Positions 26,424 to 35,526 of a DNA stretch of 64,000 nt are shown here, piece by piece. Source of the stretch: Halomonas elongata DSM 2581 (GTDB lineage Bacteria; Pseudomonadota; Gammaproteobacteria; Pseudomonadales; Halomonadaceae). Location: NCBI RefSeq assembly GCF_000196875.2, contig NC_014532.2, positions 3,968,001 through 4,032,000 of the forward strand, given 5' to 3'. Every line of letters begins with the position of its first letter. Within the stretch, counting starts at the first letter, position 1. The position numbers and the translations under genes are program-made. Below the pieces are notes generated by a model. It was given only the letters and a program-made list of their open reading frames with translations. It did no database searches and was not told where the DNA came from.

Positions 26424-28601
26424 TCAGGCACCTTCTGACTCATCGGAATGATCGAGTCTCGCCGCCGCCTGGCGCAATGGCACCAACTGCTGACCGATCA
26501 GCCCCAGTTGGGTGCGCAACAGCGGGGGCTCGTCCGAGGCAGGTTCGGTGTCCAGGGAAGCGAGCCCTGTCGACAGGGCCTCGTCGTCCTCGGATACCGG
26601 CGCGCGCGTGCTCAGGCCGTTCGCCAGTTCCCCCAGCGATGCCTCGATGGCTTCGGCCGCCGCCTCGAGCGAGTCGTCGAATGACGTTGCCCGCTCGTCG
26701 CGGTGAGCACCGAGGGCCGAAAGATAGTTGAGCAGGGTATGCGAGTGCAGCAGGAAGCGCAGGCCGATGTCGGCATCCCGGCGGAAGAACTCCGGTTCCT
26801 GCAGCACATTGCCGAGCAGTGTGGAGAGTTCGGCATCGGCATTGTGGGCATTGCGTCGTGCCAACCGATACCCGAGGTCGTCACGCTTGCCATGACGATA
26901 CTGGTCGATGATCGCAATGAGATAGGCACGGCTGGCATCCAGGGTGGCCGCCGCCTGATGGTGAAGACGACGCCCTTGCCAGTCGGGCAGGATTAGCAAC
27001 ACTGCCAGTCCCGCGATGCCGGCGCCCAGCAGGGTATCGAACAGCCGCGGCCAGATTAGTCCGAAGCCATCGCCCACCTGGTTGAAGCAGCACAGCACCA
27101 TCAGGGTGATCGAGGCCGTGGCGAGCAGGTAGCGTCGTCCACGCAGGGCGAAGAAGGCCACTCCGGCCAGTACCGCGATGGCCGTCTGGATCGACGCGGC
27201 AGGAAACAGGGTGATCACCGCCCAGCCGGCCACCAGGCCGACCACGGTGCCCAGAATGCGCTGTTTCAGGAAGCGTCGTGTCGCCCCGAAGCTCGGTCGG
27301 CAGACGAAGAGGCTGGTCAGCAGGATCCAGTACCCTTGGGTGGGGTGGATCAGATGCAGCACGCCATACCCCACCAGCAGGGTCACGGTCAGACGTACGG
27401 CGTGGCGAAATACCGCCGAACGCGGCGTCAGTTGATCGAGGATGCGCTCCCCGACGTCTCGCGCGCCATGGGGCGTGCGGTCGTAGAGGGCCATGTCCGC
27501 CCGTGAGGACATGGTTTCGGGATTGCTGGCGCGAGCCAGGCACTGCTCCAGGGTCGCCAGGTTATCGGCCAGCGCACTCAGAAAAGGAAGCAGAGAGCGC
27601 CACTCCGGGCGATCCTGTTCCTCGAGATGGGCGAGCGAGGCATTCAGATCCTCCAGCGCCCGTTCGCTGCGTGCGTGCTCGAAGGTACGATTGAGCAAGA
27701 GAGAGCTGGCCAACGCCCGACAGGCCTGCCCCTGCTGATCGAGCAGGCGCTGGGCACGAAACAGCACATCGTGGTGGAAGAACGCTTCGGTCAGTTCCCC
27801 ATAGGGATAATGCGTCGAACTGGCGCGCTCATGAATGTCCTGGGCGATGAAATAAAGCTGCAGGTAACGATCCAGCTTGCCGCTCCCCCGGGCACCTTGC
27901 AGACGGCGGAAGATCATTTCCTTGGCCTGGTTGAGTGCCTCGACCACGCGGCCATTCTGCCGGGCCAGGGCCAGGCGACGTTCCTCGACATCCAGGTCGC
28001 GCAACGGCTCGAAAAGCGCCGACTTGAGCGCCAGGTAACGCCCCAGTTCGCGGAAGACCCGTGCCAGGGAAAGCTTCAGGGGCTGACGCGAGAAGAGTGC
28101 GCACCAGGCGACCGAGATAGCGCCATACCAGGCAGCGCCGGCGACCAGCAGGGCCGGTTCGCGCCAGACATCGCCCAGAGCCGGGGTGCTGCGATGTTCG
28201 AGGCTGATCATGGTGTAGATCGCCAGGATCAGGGTGGCGCTGGCAATGGTCGCATAGCGCTGATTCACCGCACCGAGCATGGTCATGGCGAAGGTCGCCA
28301 ATGCCAGTCCGAGGGCGAACCAACCGGGCTTGTCGAATAACAGCTCCACCGCCAGCGATGCCACCGTGAAGCAGCACAGGGTTACCAGCAAGGCCCGCAG
28401 CCGATCCCGCCAGTGATCGTCGGTCTCGGCCAGTGCGCTGGCAATGATGCCCAAAAACAGCGGAATCAGGCTGCTCATGTCATTGCGCCACCAGCACAGG
28501 ATGACGGTGCCGGTCAGGGCGATGAAGACGCGCAGGCTGTAGGCGAAGGACTCCAGGGTCCAGAGGCGACGCAGGGTATGGGAGAGAGAAGGCGGCAGCA
28601 T
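26424..28601 (-). CDS. yccS: YccS/FUSC-family inner membrane protein
   Basis: 725 residues, near the length of E. coli YccS. Two membrane bundles (about residues 20-190 and 395-545) each followed by a long helical cytosolic region. Strong family blocks are RPSFGATRRFLKQRILGT, DIHERASSTHYPYGEL and GYWILLTSLFVC. FUSC-type proteins are proposed aromatic-acid or other small-molecule exporters; the function of YccS itself is not settled. A short palindrome (ATACTA/TAGTAT, 28652-28668) lies about 50 bases upstream and could be an operator. Confidence 0.9.
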   Translation of the reverse strand: MLPPSLSHTLRRLWTLESFAYSLRVFIALTGTVILCWWRNDMSSLIPLFLGIIASALAETDDHWRDRLRALLVTLCCFTVASLAVELLFDKPGWFALGLALATFAMTMLGAVNQRYATIASATLILAIYTMISLEHRSTPALGDVWREPALLVAGAAWYGAISVAWCALFSRQPLKLSLARVFRELGRYLALKSALFEPLRDLDVEERRLALARQNGRVVEALNQAKEMIFRRLQGARGSGKLDRYLQLYFIAQDIHERASSTHYPYGELTEAFFHHDVLFRAQRLLDQQGQACRALASSLLLNRTFEHARSERALEDLNASLAHLEEQDRPEWRSLLPFLSALADNLATLEQCLARASNPETMSSRADMALYDRTPHGARDVGERILDQLTPRSAVFRHAVRLTVTLLVGYGVLHLIHPTQGYWILLTSLFVCRPSFGATRRFLKQRILGTVVGLVAGWAVITLFPAASIQTAIAVLAGVAFFALRGRRYLLATASITLMVLCCFNQVGDGFGLIWPRLFDTLLGAGIAGLAVLLILPDWQGRRLHHQAAATLDASRAYLIAIIDQYRHGKRDDLGYRLARRNAHNADAELSTLLGNVLQEPEFFRRDADIGLRFLLHSHTLLNYLSALGAHRDERATSFDDSLEAAAEAIEASLGELANGLSTRAPVSEDDEALSTGLASLDTEPASDEPPLLRTQLGLIGQQLVPLRQAAARLDHSDESEGA

Positions 28602-28651
28602 AGGCTCCGTGGGGTCATGGAAAGCGCGGCGCCAGTCTGGACGGCGACCAA

Positions 28652-28668
28652 ATACTAGACTTTAGTAT
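28652..28668. promoter_or_regulatory. Small palindrome upstream of yccS
   Basis: ATACTA and TAGTAT are inverted around five bases in the yccS-SCP2 intergenic gap. It could be an operator or part of a promoter; support is weak. Confidence 0.3.
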
Positions 28669-28710
28669 AACGCCTTCTGTGCAGTTCGCCGACTCCCCGG
28701 CAGCGCCTGC

Positions 28711-29067
28711 TCAAATATCGCGCAGCAGCTTCTGCAATCGAGTCAGATCGCCGGAATCGCCGACCAGCCGAACCCGGCCCGCCATCATGCCGTCGAGGAA
28801 GGCCTGCTGGGTCGGTTTGCGGAGAATGCGTACGGCGGAGGCGGCATCCTCGAAACGCAGCTCGAGGTCGAGATCCACCGGGAGGCCGGTACCGCTCTCG
28901 ATGCCCTTCGGCGACATCCGATAGTGCCGGGCGATGGAGAGGTCCTCGGTGGCAATGCCCCAGTCCAGTCCGCGCATCTCGGTCAGACGTTCACGGAATC
29001 GGGGCTTGCGGCGCAGGGCCCGCTTGAGCATCACCCCCAGCAGCCACAACATCACTCGAAGCTTCAT
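28711..29067 (-). CDS. SCP2 sterol-binding-domain-like small protein
   Basis: 118 residues. The second half (VDLDLELRFEDAASAVRILRK followed by FLDGMMAGRVRLVGDSGDLTRLQKLL) resembles the SCP2 lipid-binding fold, with a typical late helix pair. Lies just downstream of hupA, as the corresponding hypothetical gene does in Pseudomonas. The N-terminal VMLWLLGVMLKRAL stretch could be a membrane anchor. Function unknown; a role in lipid or quinone handling would be a guess. Confidence 0.65.
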   Translation of the reverse strand: MKLRVMLWLLGVMLKRALRRKPRFRERLTEMRGLDWGIATEDLSIARHYRMSPKGIESGTGLPVDLDLELRFEDAASAVRILRKPTQQAFLDGMMAGRVRLVGDSGDLTRLQKLLRDI

Positions 29068-29154
29068 GTAGGGATATCCGAGGTGGTTCGGGAGGGAAAT
29101 TCACGGCCCGCCAGAGCGGCGGACCGTGCCGGGACACGACGGGACGGGTCATCG

Positions 29155-29430
29155 TTACTTGGTGACAGCGTCCTTGAGCCCCTTGCCCGGCTTGAAGGCC
29201 ACCGTCTTGCTGGCCGGGATGGTGAGCGGCTCACCGGTCTGGGGGTTCTTGCCGGTGCGGGCAGCTCGCTCGCGCACGGTGAAGGTTCCAAAGCCGATCA
29301 ATGACACATCCTTCCCATCGGACACACTGCCGGTAATCTCATCGAGAATGACATTGAGTACCTGACTGGCCTTGTCCTTGGATAGATCGGCACGCTCGGC
29401 AATCGCCGCGGCGAGTTCTGGTTTGCGCAT
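29155..29430 (-). CDS. hupA: DNA-binding protein HU
   Basis: 91 residues. RKPELAAAIAERADLSKDKASQVLNV at the N-terminus and the DNA-binding arm FGTFTVRERAARTGKNPQTGEP are diagnostic of HU/IHF, with IPASKTVAFKPGKGLKDAV closing the fold. Start ATG 29430 follows GGAGGGCTGT. It is a nucleoid protein. Pseudomonas has an HU gene at the same place. Confidence 0.95.
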   Translation of the reverse strand: MRKPELAAAIAERADLSKDKASQVLNVILDEITGSVSDGKDVSLIGFGTFTVRERAARTGKNPQTGEPLTIPASKTVAFKPGKGLKDAVTK

Positions 29431-29658
29431 ACAGCCCTCCTTGTTTGACATCCTACCGGTGTCGGCCCACCGGCACTATTGTTCTTCGGTCATGCATTGT
29501 GATCATGAATCGTCCCGCTCCGCCCGCTGACGGGCCATCGGCCCCTTATCGACAAGGGTCCGCCTCCCATGGGCGAAGCCGCATTCGTGACACGCCAATG
29601 GTGCCCGCTGGCAACGGCCGACAACCGGAGACACCGGGTGGCGCCGTCGACGACGACT

Positions 29659-30819
29659 CTAGCCTAGCAACGGCGGAGCGATCCGCGCCAGTTCGACTTT
29701 CCGACGCACCTGGCTTCCTGTCAACGCAAATCCGATCAAACGTCCGTCTGCGTCTTCGGCCAGGGCACTCAAATTCCGGCCTTCGCCCTCGATGCGCCAA
29801 CGCCTCGGTTCTTCCTTCGGAGGCAGCGAGACCACGGGCAGCAACGGCGTCTTCACCAGTACCGGCCAGGGTCCATAATGCACGGCGGTGGGCGTGCCGG
29901 CCAGCGTCGCCGCCAGTGCCTTGGCGCTGGCCTGCAGCGGCTGGACATACATGGCATTGACGCCGTCGACGCAGGCCACGTCCCCCAGGGCGTGGATACC
30001 GGGCGCAGAGGTGGTGAGATAACGATCGGTGCGTATGCCCTCGGGGGCGACCGACAGCCCTGCCGCCTCGGCAAGCTCGCTGCGCGGTCGTAGCCCGGTG
30101 GCCACCAGCACCAGATCGGCCTCGAGAGCGGCACCATCGTCGAGGCTCACGCCTACCCGGGCACCCTCATCGCGCAGTTCCACCACGCTGCGGCCAGTGC
30201 GCAGCGCGATGCCGGCCTCGAGGAAGGCTTCGCCGAGAGCATGCCCCAAGGGCTCCGGCAGCAGACGCGGCAGGGGCGCGGCTTCCGGCGCGATCATCTC
30301 GACGGCATGCCCGCCCGCGGTCAGGTCATTGGCGTACTCGCAGCCCACCAGGCCGATGCCGACGACGGCCACCCTGGCCGGCCTGCCCAGCGCCTCCAGG
30401 GCGGCATGGAAGGCGCGATAATCGTCCAGGTCATTGATGGTGAAGACCCGACCGGTCAGGGCCTCGAGAATGGCGAAGGGCGGCGTGGGTACCGCGCCGG
30501 TGGCCAGCACCAGTTCGTCATAGGGCAAGCGTTCGGCGCCGAGGCTCAACAGGCGCTTCGCCGGGTCGATGGCATCGACCCGGGTCTGGGTGCGCACCAC
30601 CACATTGAGTTCCTCGGCGACCTCGAAGGCGGAGCGGCTCGCCAGACGCTCGGGAGGCAAGCGCTTGGAGAAGCCGGTGGACAACATCGGCTTGGAGTAG
30701 TCGTCGCCGCTGTCGGCAGTAATCAGCGTAATCGGCCGCTCCGGCTGCAGGGCACGCAGTTGGCGCACCAGGCCGAGACCGGCCATGCCGGAGCCGATAA
30801 GGGTCAGGGGAGCGGTCAT
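29659..30819 (-). CDS. Rubredoxin-NAD(+) reductase-like FAD oxidoreductase
   Basis: 386 residues. N-terminal FAD motif LIGSGMAGLGLVRQL, NAD-binding motif VAVVGIGLVGCEYANDL near residue 150, and the C-terminal FAD motif IHALGDVACVDG. Length and position (between hupA and ubiC) match Pseudomonas rubredoxin reductase, which passes electrons from NADH to rubredoxin. No rubredoxin gene, a roughly 55-residue protein with two CxxC pairs, is visible nearby, unlike Pseudomonas, so the true partner is uncertain. Start ATG 30819 follows GAGGATTTCC. Confidence 0.85.
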   Translation of the reverse strand: MTAPLTLIGSGMAGLGLVRQLRALQPERPITLITADSGDDYSKPMLSTGFSKRLPPERLASRSAFEVAEELNVVVRTQTRVDAIDPAKRLLSLGAERLPYDELVLATGAVPTPPFAILEALTGRVFTINDLDDYRAFHAALEALGRPARVAVVGIGLVGCEYANDLTAGGHAVEMIAPEAAPLPRLLPEPLGHALGEAFLEAGIALRTGRSVVELRDEGARVGVSLDDGAALEADLVLVATGLRPRSELAEAAGLSVAPEGIRTDRYLTTSAPGIHALGDVACVDGVNAMYVQPLQASAKALAATLAGTPTAVHYGPWPVLVKTPLLPVVSLPPKEEPRRWRIEGEGRNLSALAEDADGRLIGFALTGSQVRRKVELARIAPPLLG

Positions 30820-30921
30820 GGAAATCCTCGTTGCACGGGCCGCCAGGGCCCACCACGGAGCGGAATCTCGGCCCGCCATGGTACACTAGCGGGCCCCAGG
30901 ATTGGACGCGGAGAGCCTCAA

Positions 30922-31461
30922 TTGCGCAACGGCCCATCACTCGAACCTCGATGGCGCCCCCTGATGGCGGCTCGTCCGGACATGAGCCCCAACTGGTGGG
31001 AGTGGCTGGCCTCCCGCGACTCGCTGACCGAACGATTGGTCGAGGCCGGCCGACCGCGCCATTTTCGGGTTCGATTGCTCGATCAGTGTCATGGATACCC
31101 GAGTCGCGATGAAGCCCTGGCACTGGGCCTGGCGAAGCACCGGCTCGCCTGGGTGCGCGAGGTGGCGTTGTGCCTCGACGACCGTCCCTGGGTCATGGCT
31201 CGTTCGGTGGCACCGCTGAGCCCTTCCCATGCTCAACACCGGCTTGAGCGACTCGGCGAGCGTTCCATGGGCAGCTGGCTGTTCCGCCAACCCGACCTCG
31301 AACGCGGGCCGATCGAGATCTGTGCGTCCCCGGGTCCCTTCCGCGAGGCCGAAGGCCCCTGGGGGCGCCGTTCGGTGCTGCGACACGCTCGTTTCACGGT
31401 ACTCGTCCAGGAGTTCTTTCAGCAGGCGATGGTGGATGATCTTGGGCTGCCTTCACGTTAG
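30922..31461 (+). CDS. ubiC: Chorismate pyruvate-lyase
   Basis: 179 residues from a TTG start at 30922, chosen because GGAGAG lies about seven bases upstream and because the length fits the family (about 165-185). Conserved features are WRPLMAARPDMSPNWWEWLASRDSLTERL, WVREVALCLDDRPWVMARSVAP and GSWLFRQPDLERGPIEI. It removes pyruvate from chorismate to give 4-hydroxybenzoate, the first step of ubiquinone synthesis; ubiA follows directly. Divergent from the rubredoxin reductase gene. Confidence 0.88.
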   Translation: MRNGPSLEPRWRPLMAARPDMSPNWWEWLASRDSLTERLVEAGRPRHFRVRLLDQCHGYPSRDEALALGLAKHRLAWVREVALCLDDRPWVMARSVAPLSPSHAQHRLERLGERSMGSWLFRQPDLERGPIEICASPGPFREAEGPWGRRSVLRHARFTVLVQEFFQQAMVDDLGLPSR

Positions 31462-31564
31462 GCTATGTCACTCGGAAAAGTGACTGCCAACCGTGTCCAC
31501 GCCCGCCGCGCTCTCCACCCCGGATGAAGCCTCCGGCAGGGCCGCCTCCATGCGAGAGAACCTG

Positions 31565-32458
31565 ATGGATTCATCCCTGATGCGCCCTTCCGGGCTGGCC
31601 CGACTCCCCGATTTCCTGCACCTCACCCGCCTCGACCGCCCGATCGGTACCTGGCTGCTGATGTGGCCGACACTCTGGGCGCTCTGGATGGCGGCTCAGG
31701 GGGTGCCCGAACGCAAGATCGTGCTGGTCTTCGTGGTCGGCGTCTATCTGATGCGCGCCGCGGGCTGCGTGGTCAACGATTACGCCGACCGCCATTTCGA
31801 CGGTCACGTCAAGCGCACCCGCAACCGCCCCCTGGCCACGGGGCGGATCAGCGAGCGGGAGGCGAAAGGGCTGTTCGTCATCCTGGTATTGCTCGCCTTC
31901 GCCCTGGTGTGGCTCACCAATCCCTTCACGGTGATGCTGTCGTTCGGCGGTGTCTTTCTGGCCTTCATCTACCCCTTCATGAAGCGCTATACCCACCTGC
32001 CCCAGGTATTCTTGGGGGCGGCCTTTTCCTGGGGCATTCCCATGGCATTCGGCGCAGTGCTCGGCTACATTCCCGCCGAAGCCTGGCTGTTGCTGGCGGC
32101 CAATGTGGCCTGGACCGTGGCCTACGACACCGAATATGCCATGGTCGACCGGGACGATGACCTGAAGATCGGCATCAAGTCCACCGCCGTGCTGTTCGGC
32201 CGCGCCGACAAGCTGATGATCGGCCTGCTGCAGCTCGTCACCCTGGCGCTGCTGGCCTGGGTCGGCCGCTCCCTGGGCCTGGGCGGTTTTTTCTGGCTGG
32301 GGCTCGCCGCCATGGCAGCGACCTTCGTGCACCAGCAGCGCCTGATTCATGGCCGGGATCGCGACCGCTGCTTCCAGGCATTTCTCAACAATCACTGGTC
32401 GGGCCTGCTGGTGTTCGCGGGTATCGGACTGTCCTGGTGGCCCAACCTCGGCGGCTGA
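31565..32458 (+). CDS. ubiA: 4-hydroxybenzoate octaprenyltransferase
   Basis: 297 residues from ATG 31565, preceded by GAGAG at a good distance and giving the usual length; a GTG at 31493 and ATG 31550 are in frame upstream. Eight to nine membrane segments. Two Asp-rich prenyl-diphosphate/metal sites: NDYADRHFD and [12 protein letters not shown]. It attaches the polyprenyl tail to 4-hydroxybenzoate made by Ubi[22 protein letters not shown] is the family N-terminal block. Confidence 0.94.
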   Translation: MDSSLMRPSGLARLPDFLHLTRLDRPIGTWLLMWPTLWALWMAAQGVPERKIVLVFVVGVYLMRAAGCVVNDYADRHFDGHVKRTRNRPLATGRISEREAKGLFVILVLLAFALVWLTNPFTVMLSFGGVFLAFIYPFMKRYTHLPQVFLGAAFSWGIPMAFGAVLGYIPAEAWLLLAANVAWTVAYDTEYAMVDRDDDLKIGIKSTAVLFGRADKLMIGLLQLVTLALLAWVGRSLGLGGFFWLGLAAMAATFVHQQRLIHGRDRDRCFQAFLNNHWSGLLVFAGIGLSWWPNLGG

Positions 32459-32559
32459 GATCATGACCAACGGCGGCGGAGCTATCGCCGTTGGCGATAT
32501 CGCTCGTCAGCCTCGATGACGGTAGCCCACGGTACGAACGGGGAGGCGACAAGCCGTGC

Positions 32560-32610
32560 TTGTCACGTTATTGTCATAAAGAAGTGCTGTCATCGTCACC
32601 GACTTGTCAT
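32560..32610 (+). promoter_or_regulatory. Pho box cluster upstream of phoB
   Basis: TTGTCAC at 32560-32566 and TTGTCAT at 32571-32577 lie 11 bp apart, the spacing of a PhoB dimer site. Two more half-sites, CTGTCAT at 32587-32593 and TTGTCAT at 32604-32610, follow before the phoB start. This predicts autoactivation under phosphate starvation. Confidence 0.8.
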
Positions 32611-32628
32611 TGACCATGAGGCCCCGGG

Positions 32629-33318
32629 ATGACCGCCAAGACCGTACTGATCGTCGATGATGAAGCGCCGATCCGCGAAATGATCGCCGTCGCGCTGGAA
32701 ATGGCCGACTATCATGTCCTGGAAGCGGACAATGCCCAGGCCGCCCACGCCATGATCGTCGACCACCAGCCCGACCTGGTCCTGCTCGACTGGATGATGC
32801 CCGGTACCAGCGGCATCGAACTCGCGCGCCGTCTGAAGCGCGAGGAAACCACCGCTGAAATGCCGATCATCATGCTGACCGCCAAGAGCGAGGAAGACAA
32901 CAAGATCCAGGGACTCGACGCTGGCGCCGACGACTATATCACCAAGCCCTTCTCGCCCCGGGAACTGGTGGCCCGCCTCAAGGCGGTGCTGCGCCGTTCG
33001 ACACCTCATGGCGTCGAGGATCCGGTGGAAGTCGATGGCCTGCTGCTCGATCCGGTCAGCCACCGGGTCAGCGTCGATGGCAACTCCCTGGAAGTCGGCC
33101 CCACCGAATATCGGCTGTTGCAGTTCTTCATGACTCACCAGGAACGCGCCTACACCCGTGGGCAGTTGCTCGACCAGGTCTGGGGAGGCAATGTCTATGT
33201 CGAGGAGCGAACCGTGGACGTGCACATCCGCCGCCTGCGCAAGGCACTGGGCGACCCGTACCAACAGTTGATCCAGACCGTGCGTGGTACGGGCTACCGT
33301 TTCTCCACCAAGGGCTAA
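32629..33318 (+). CDS. phoB: Phosphate regulon response regulator PhoB
   Basis: 229 residues. Receiver domain with acidic pocket VDDE, phosphoacceptor Asp54 (LVLLDWMMPG), conserved Thr (LTAKSEE) and Lys (ITKPFSP), then an OmpR-type winged helix ending in ERTVDVHIRRLRKALGDPYQQLIQTVRGTGYRF. Phosphorylated PhoB binds Pho boxes and activates the pst genes on this window. Preceded by a Pho box cluster and followed after one base by phoR. Confidence 0.96.
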   Translation: MTAKTVLIVDDEAPIREMIAVALEMADYHVLEADNAQAAHAMIVDHQPDLVLLDWMMPGTSGIELARRLKREETTAEMPIIMLTAKSEEDNKIQGLDAGADDYITKPFSPRELVARLKAVLRRSTPHGVEDPVEVDGLLLDPVSHRVSVDGNSLEVGPTEYRLLQFFMTHQERAYTRGQLLDQVWGGNVYVEERTVDVHIRRLRKALGDPYQQLIQTVRGTGYRFSTKG

Positions 33319-33319
33319 C

Positions 33320-34642
33320 GTGCGGCACCTCTGGAAACGCGAACTGTGGCGCCTGGCGGGACTGACCGCCATCGGCGCATTGATCGGCTGGCCCTTCTCC
33401 GCCATCGGCACCGGCATCGCGGTCGCCCTGGCGCTCCAGCTGGCCTATCAGCTGCGTCAGTTGCACGCCCTGCACGAATGGCTGGCCCAGCATCCTCATG
33501 ACGAGCCCCCCTCCGCCTCGGGTCTGTGGGGCGAGCTGTTCGATCGCCTGTATCGCTACCAGAAGGGCCAGCGCATCACTCAGCGGCGCCTGCGCGACAC
33601 CCTGAGACGGATCCAGGAGTCCTCCGAGGCGATGCGCGACAGCGTGGTCATGCTCGACCGTCACGGCGACATGGAATGGTGGAACAGTGCCGCCGAGCGC
33701 ATGCTGGGGCTCAAGCCCGCCCATGATCGAGGCCAGCACATCACCAACCTGCTGCGCGATCCACGCTTCATCGACTACTTCCAGGCTCGCGACTATCGCG
33801 AGCCTTTGACGCTGAGCTCCCCCATCGACGAGCAGATGATCCTGCAGTTCCAGATCACCCTCTACGGTGACGACGAACGCCTGGTGATGGCCCGCGACAT
33901 CACCCGCCTGCATCGTCTCGAGCAGATGCGCCGCGACTTCGTGGCCAACGTCTCCCACGAGCTGCGAACGCCGCTGACGGTACTGAGCGGCTATCTGGAA
34001 ACCTATGGCGACATGGCTGACCAGTTGCCCGGCCGGATGGGACGTGGTTTCGAGCAGATGAGAAGCCAGACGACACGCATGCAGAACCTGGTCAACGACC
34101 TGCTGTTGCTGTCACGTCTCGAGATCGACCAGGGCGGCCAGGACGATACCCCCATCGAGCTGAGCGGCCTGCTGGACAATGTCCGCCGCGATGCCGAGGC
34201 GCTTTCCAGCGGCCAGCACCAGATCGACGTGGAGATCGATGAGCCCCGCCGCCTGGTCGGCAGCGAGAAGGAAATCCACAGCGCGCTCTCCAATCTCGCC
34301 TTCAACGCCGTGCGCTACGCCGGCGAACAGAGCCATATCGTGCTGCGCTGGACGCGCCACGCGGACGGTGCCTGCCTGGAAGTGGAAGACGACGGCGAGG
34401 GCATCGACCCGCACCACATTCCGCGTCTCACCGAGCGCTTCTACCGGGTCGACAAGGGCCGCAGCACCGCCACCGGCGGCACCGGCCTGGGCCTGGCCAT
34501 CGTCAAGCACGTACTGCTGCGCCATGACGCGCGACTCGAGATCGACTCCCATCCCGGCGAAGGCGCTGTCTTTCGCTGCGTATTCCCCGCTACACGGCTC
34601 GCCGACGCCGAACACGACAGCGGGCGCCAGCGGCAGGCCTGA
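33320..34642 (+). CDS. phoR: Phosphate regulon sensor histidine kinase PhoR
   Basis: 440 residues from GTG 33320, one base after the phoB stop, with AAGGGC upstream. Two N-terminal membrane segments (about residues 12-45), a PAS domain (DSVVMLDRHGDMEWWNSAAERMLGL), a dimerisation H-box with His213 (NVSHELRTPLT) and a HATPase domain (NLAFNAVRYAG, EDDGEGID, GTGLGLAIVKH). It phosphorylates PhoB when Pst/PhoU report low phosphate. Confidence 0.95.
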   Translation: MRHLWKRELWRLAGLTAIGALIGWPFSAIGTGIAVALALQLAYQLRQLHALHEWLAQHPHDEPPSASGLWGELFDRLYRYQKGQRITQRRLRDTLRRIQESSEAMRDSVVMLDRHGDMEWWNSAAERMLGLKPAHDRGQHITNLLRDPRFIDYFQARDYREPLTLSSPIDEQMILQFQITLYGDDERLVMARDITRLHRLEQMRRDFVANVSHELRTPLTVLSGYLETYGDMADQLPGRMGRGFEQMRSQTTRMQNLVNDLLLLSRLEIDQGGQDDTPIELSGLLDNVRRDAEALSSGQHQIDVEIDEPRRLVGSEKEIHSALSNLAFNAVRYAGEQSHIVLRWTRHADGACLEVEDDGEGIDPHHIPRLTERFYRVDKGRSTATGGTGLGLAIVKHVLLRHDARLEIDSHPGEGAVFRCVFPATRLADAEHDSGRQRQA

Positions 34643-34659
34643 AGCGGGGACACAGCGGC

Positions 34660-35412
34660 TCAGCGTGGCCGAGGCGGCGCGGCGCCATTGCCGAGCGGGC
34701 CGAGCTCCCGATAATGGCGATCCCACATCAGCACCGCGGCGGCCACGGCACCGGGCAGCAGGAAGAGATTGGCCAGCGGTACCCAGGTGATCAGCGTCAC
34801 CCAGCCGCCATAGGTGAGGGTCGGCCAGCGACGCGCCGCCAGCCGTCGACGCATGTCGGCGAAGCTCACCTTGTTGTTGTCCATGGGATAGTCGAGATAG
34901 GTGATCGCCATGGTCCAGGCCGTGAAGGCGGCCCACAGCAGCGGCGCGATCAGGTTGATCACGGGAATCCAGCTGATCACGAATAGAATCGCCATGCGCG
35001 GCAGGATGTAGGACAGCTTGACCAGCTCGCGGCCAAGGGCATCGATGGCGGTACGCACCAGACCGCGATCATCCAGCGGCATGCGCCCTGTCACTTCGAT
35101 CTCGACCTTTTCCGCCAGGAAACCGTAGAAGGGCGCGGCGATCAGGTGCGTCACCAGGGTGAAGGTAAAGAACACGATCAATACCAGGCTGATCACGAAC
35201 AGCGGCCAGATCAGCCAGGAGAGCCACTCGAGCCATCCCGGCACCATCGCCATCCAGCCGTCCAGCCAGCCACCGAAATTGCCCAGCACATAGGCCAGCA
35301 TGCTCCCGTAGACCAGCAGGTTGGCGAGTATCGGCAGGAACACATAGCGGCGCAGCCCGCGCGTGTAGACCAGGCGAGTCCCCCGGGACAGCGCCGTGAA
35401 AGCATCCAGCAT
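34660..35412 (-). CDS. cysZ: Sulfate transporter CysZ
   Basis: 250 residues of the CysZ/EI24 family with about six membrane helices. The N-terminal block TRGLRRYVFLPILANLLVYGSM and APFYGFLAEKVE are conserved. CysZ moves sulfate into the cytosol for cysteine synthesis. ATG 35412 gives the family N-terminus; an in-frame GTG at 35433 is possible. Convergent with phoR and inserted between the two Pho gene sets, with no clear functional link to them. Confidence 0.88.
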   Translation of the reverse strand: MLDAFTALSRGTRLVYTRGLRRYVFLPILANLLVYGSMLAYVLGNFGGWLDGWMAMVPGWLEWLSWLIWPLFVISLVLIVFFTFTLVTHLIAAPFYGFLAEKVEIEVTGRMPLDDRGLVRTAIDALGRELVKLSYILPRMAILFVISWIPVINLIAPLLWAAFTAWTMAITYLDYPMDNNKVSFADMRRRLAARRWPTLTYGGWVTLITWVPLANLFLLPGAVAAAVLMWDRHYRELGPLGNGAAPPRPR

Positions 35413-35526
35413 CGGTTCAATATCCTCGATCACAACGACATGGGCCGCCGCTCGTGGCGACGGCCCCTTGCCTGTCAGACGACTCGGCGAAGCGTGATAC
35501 TTAACCCGACGTGCCTTTGTAGCGGG

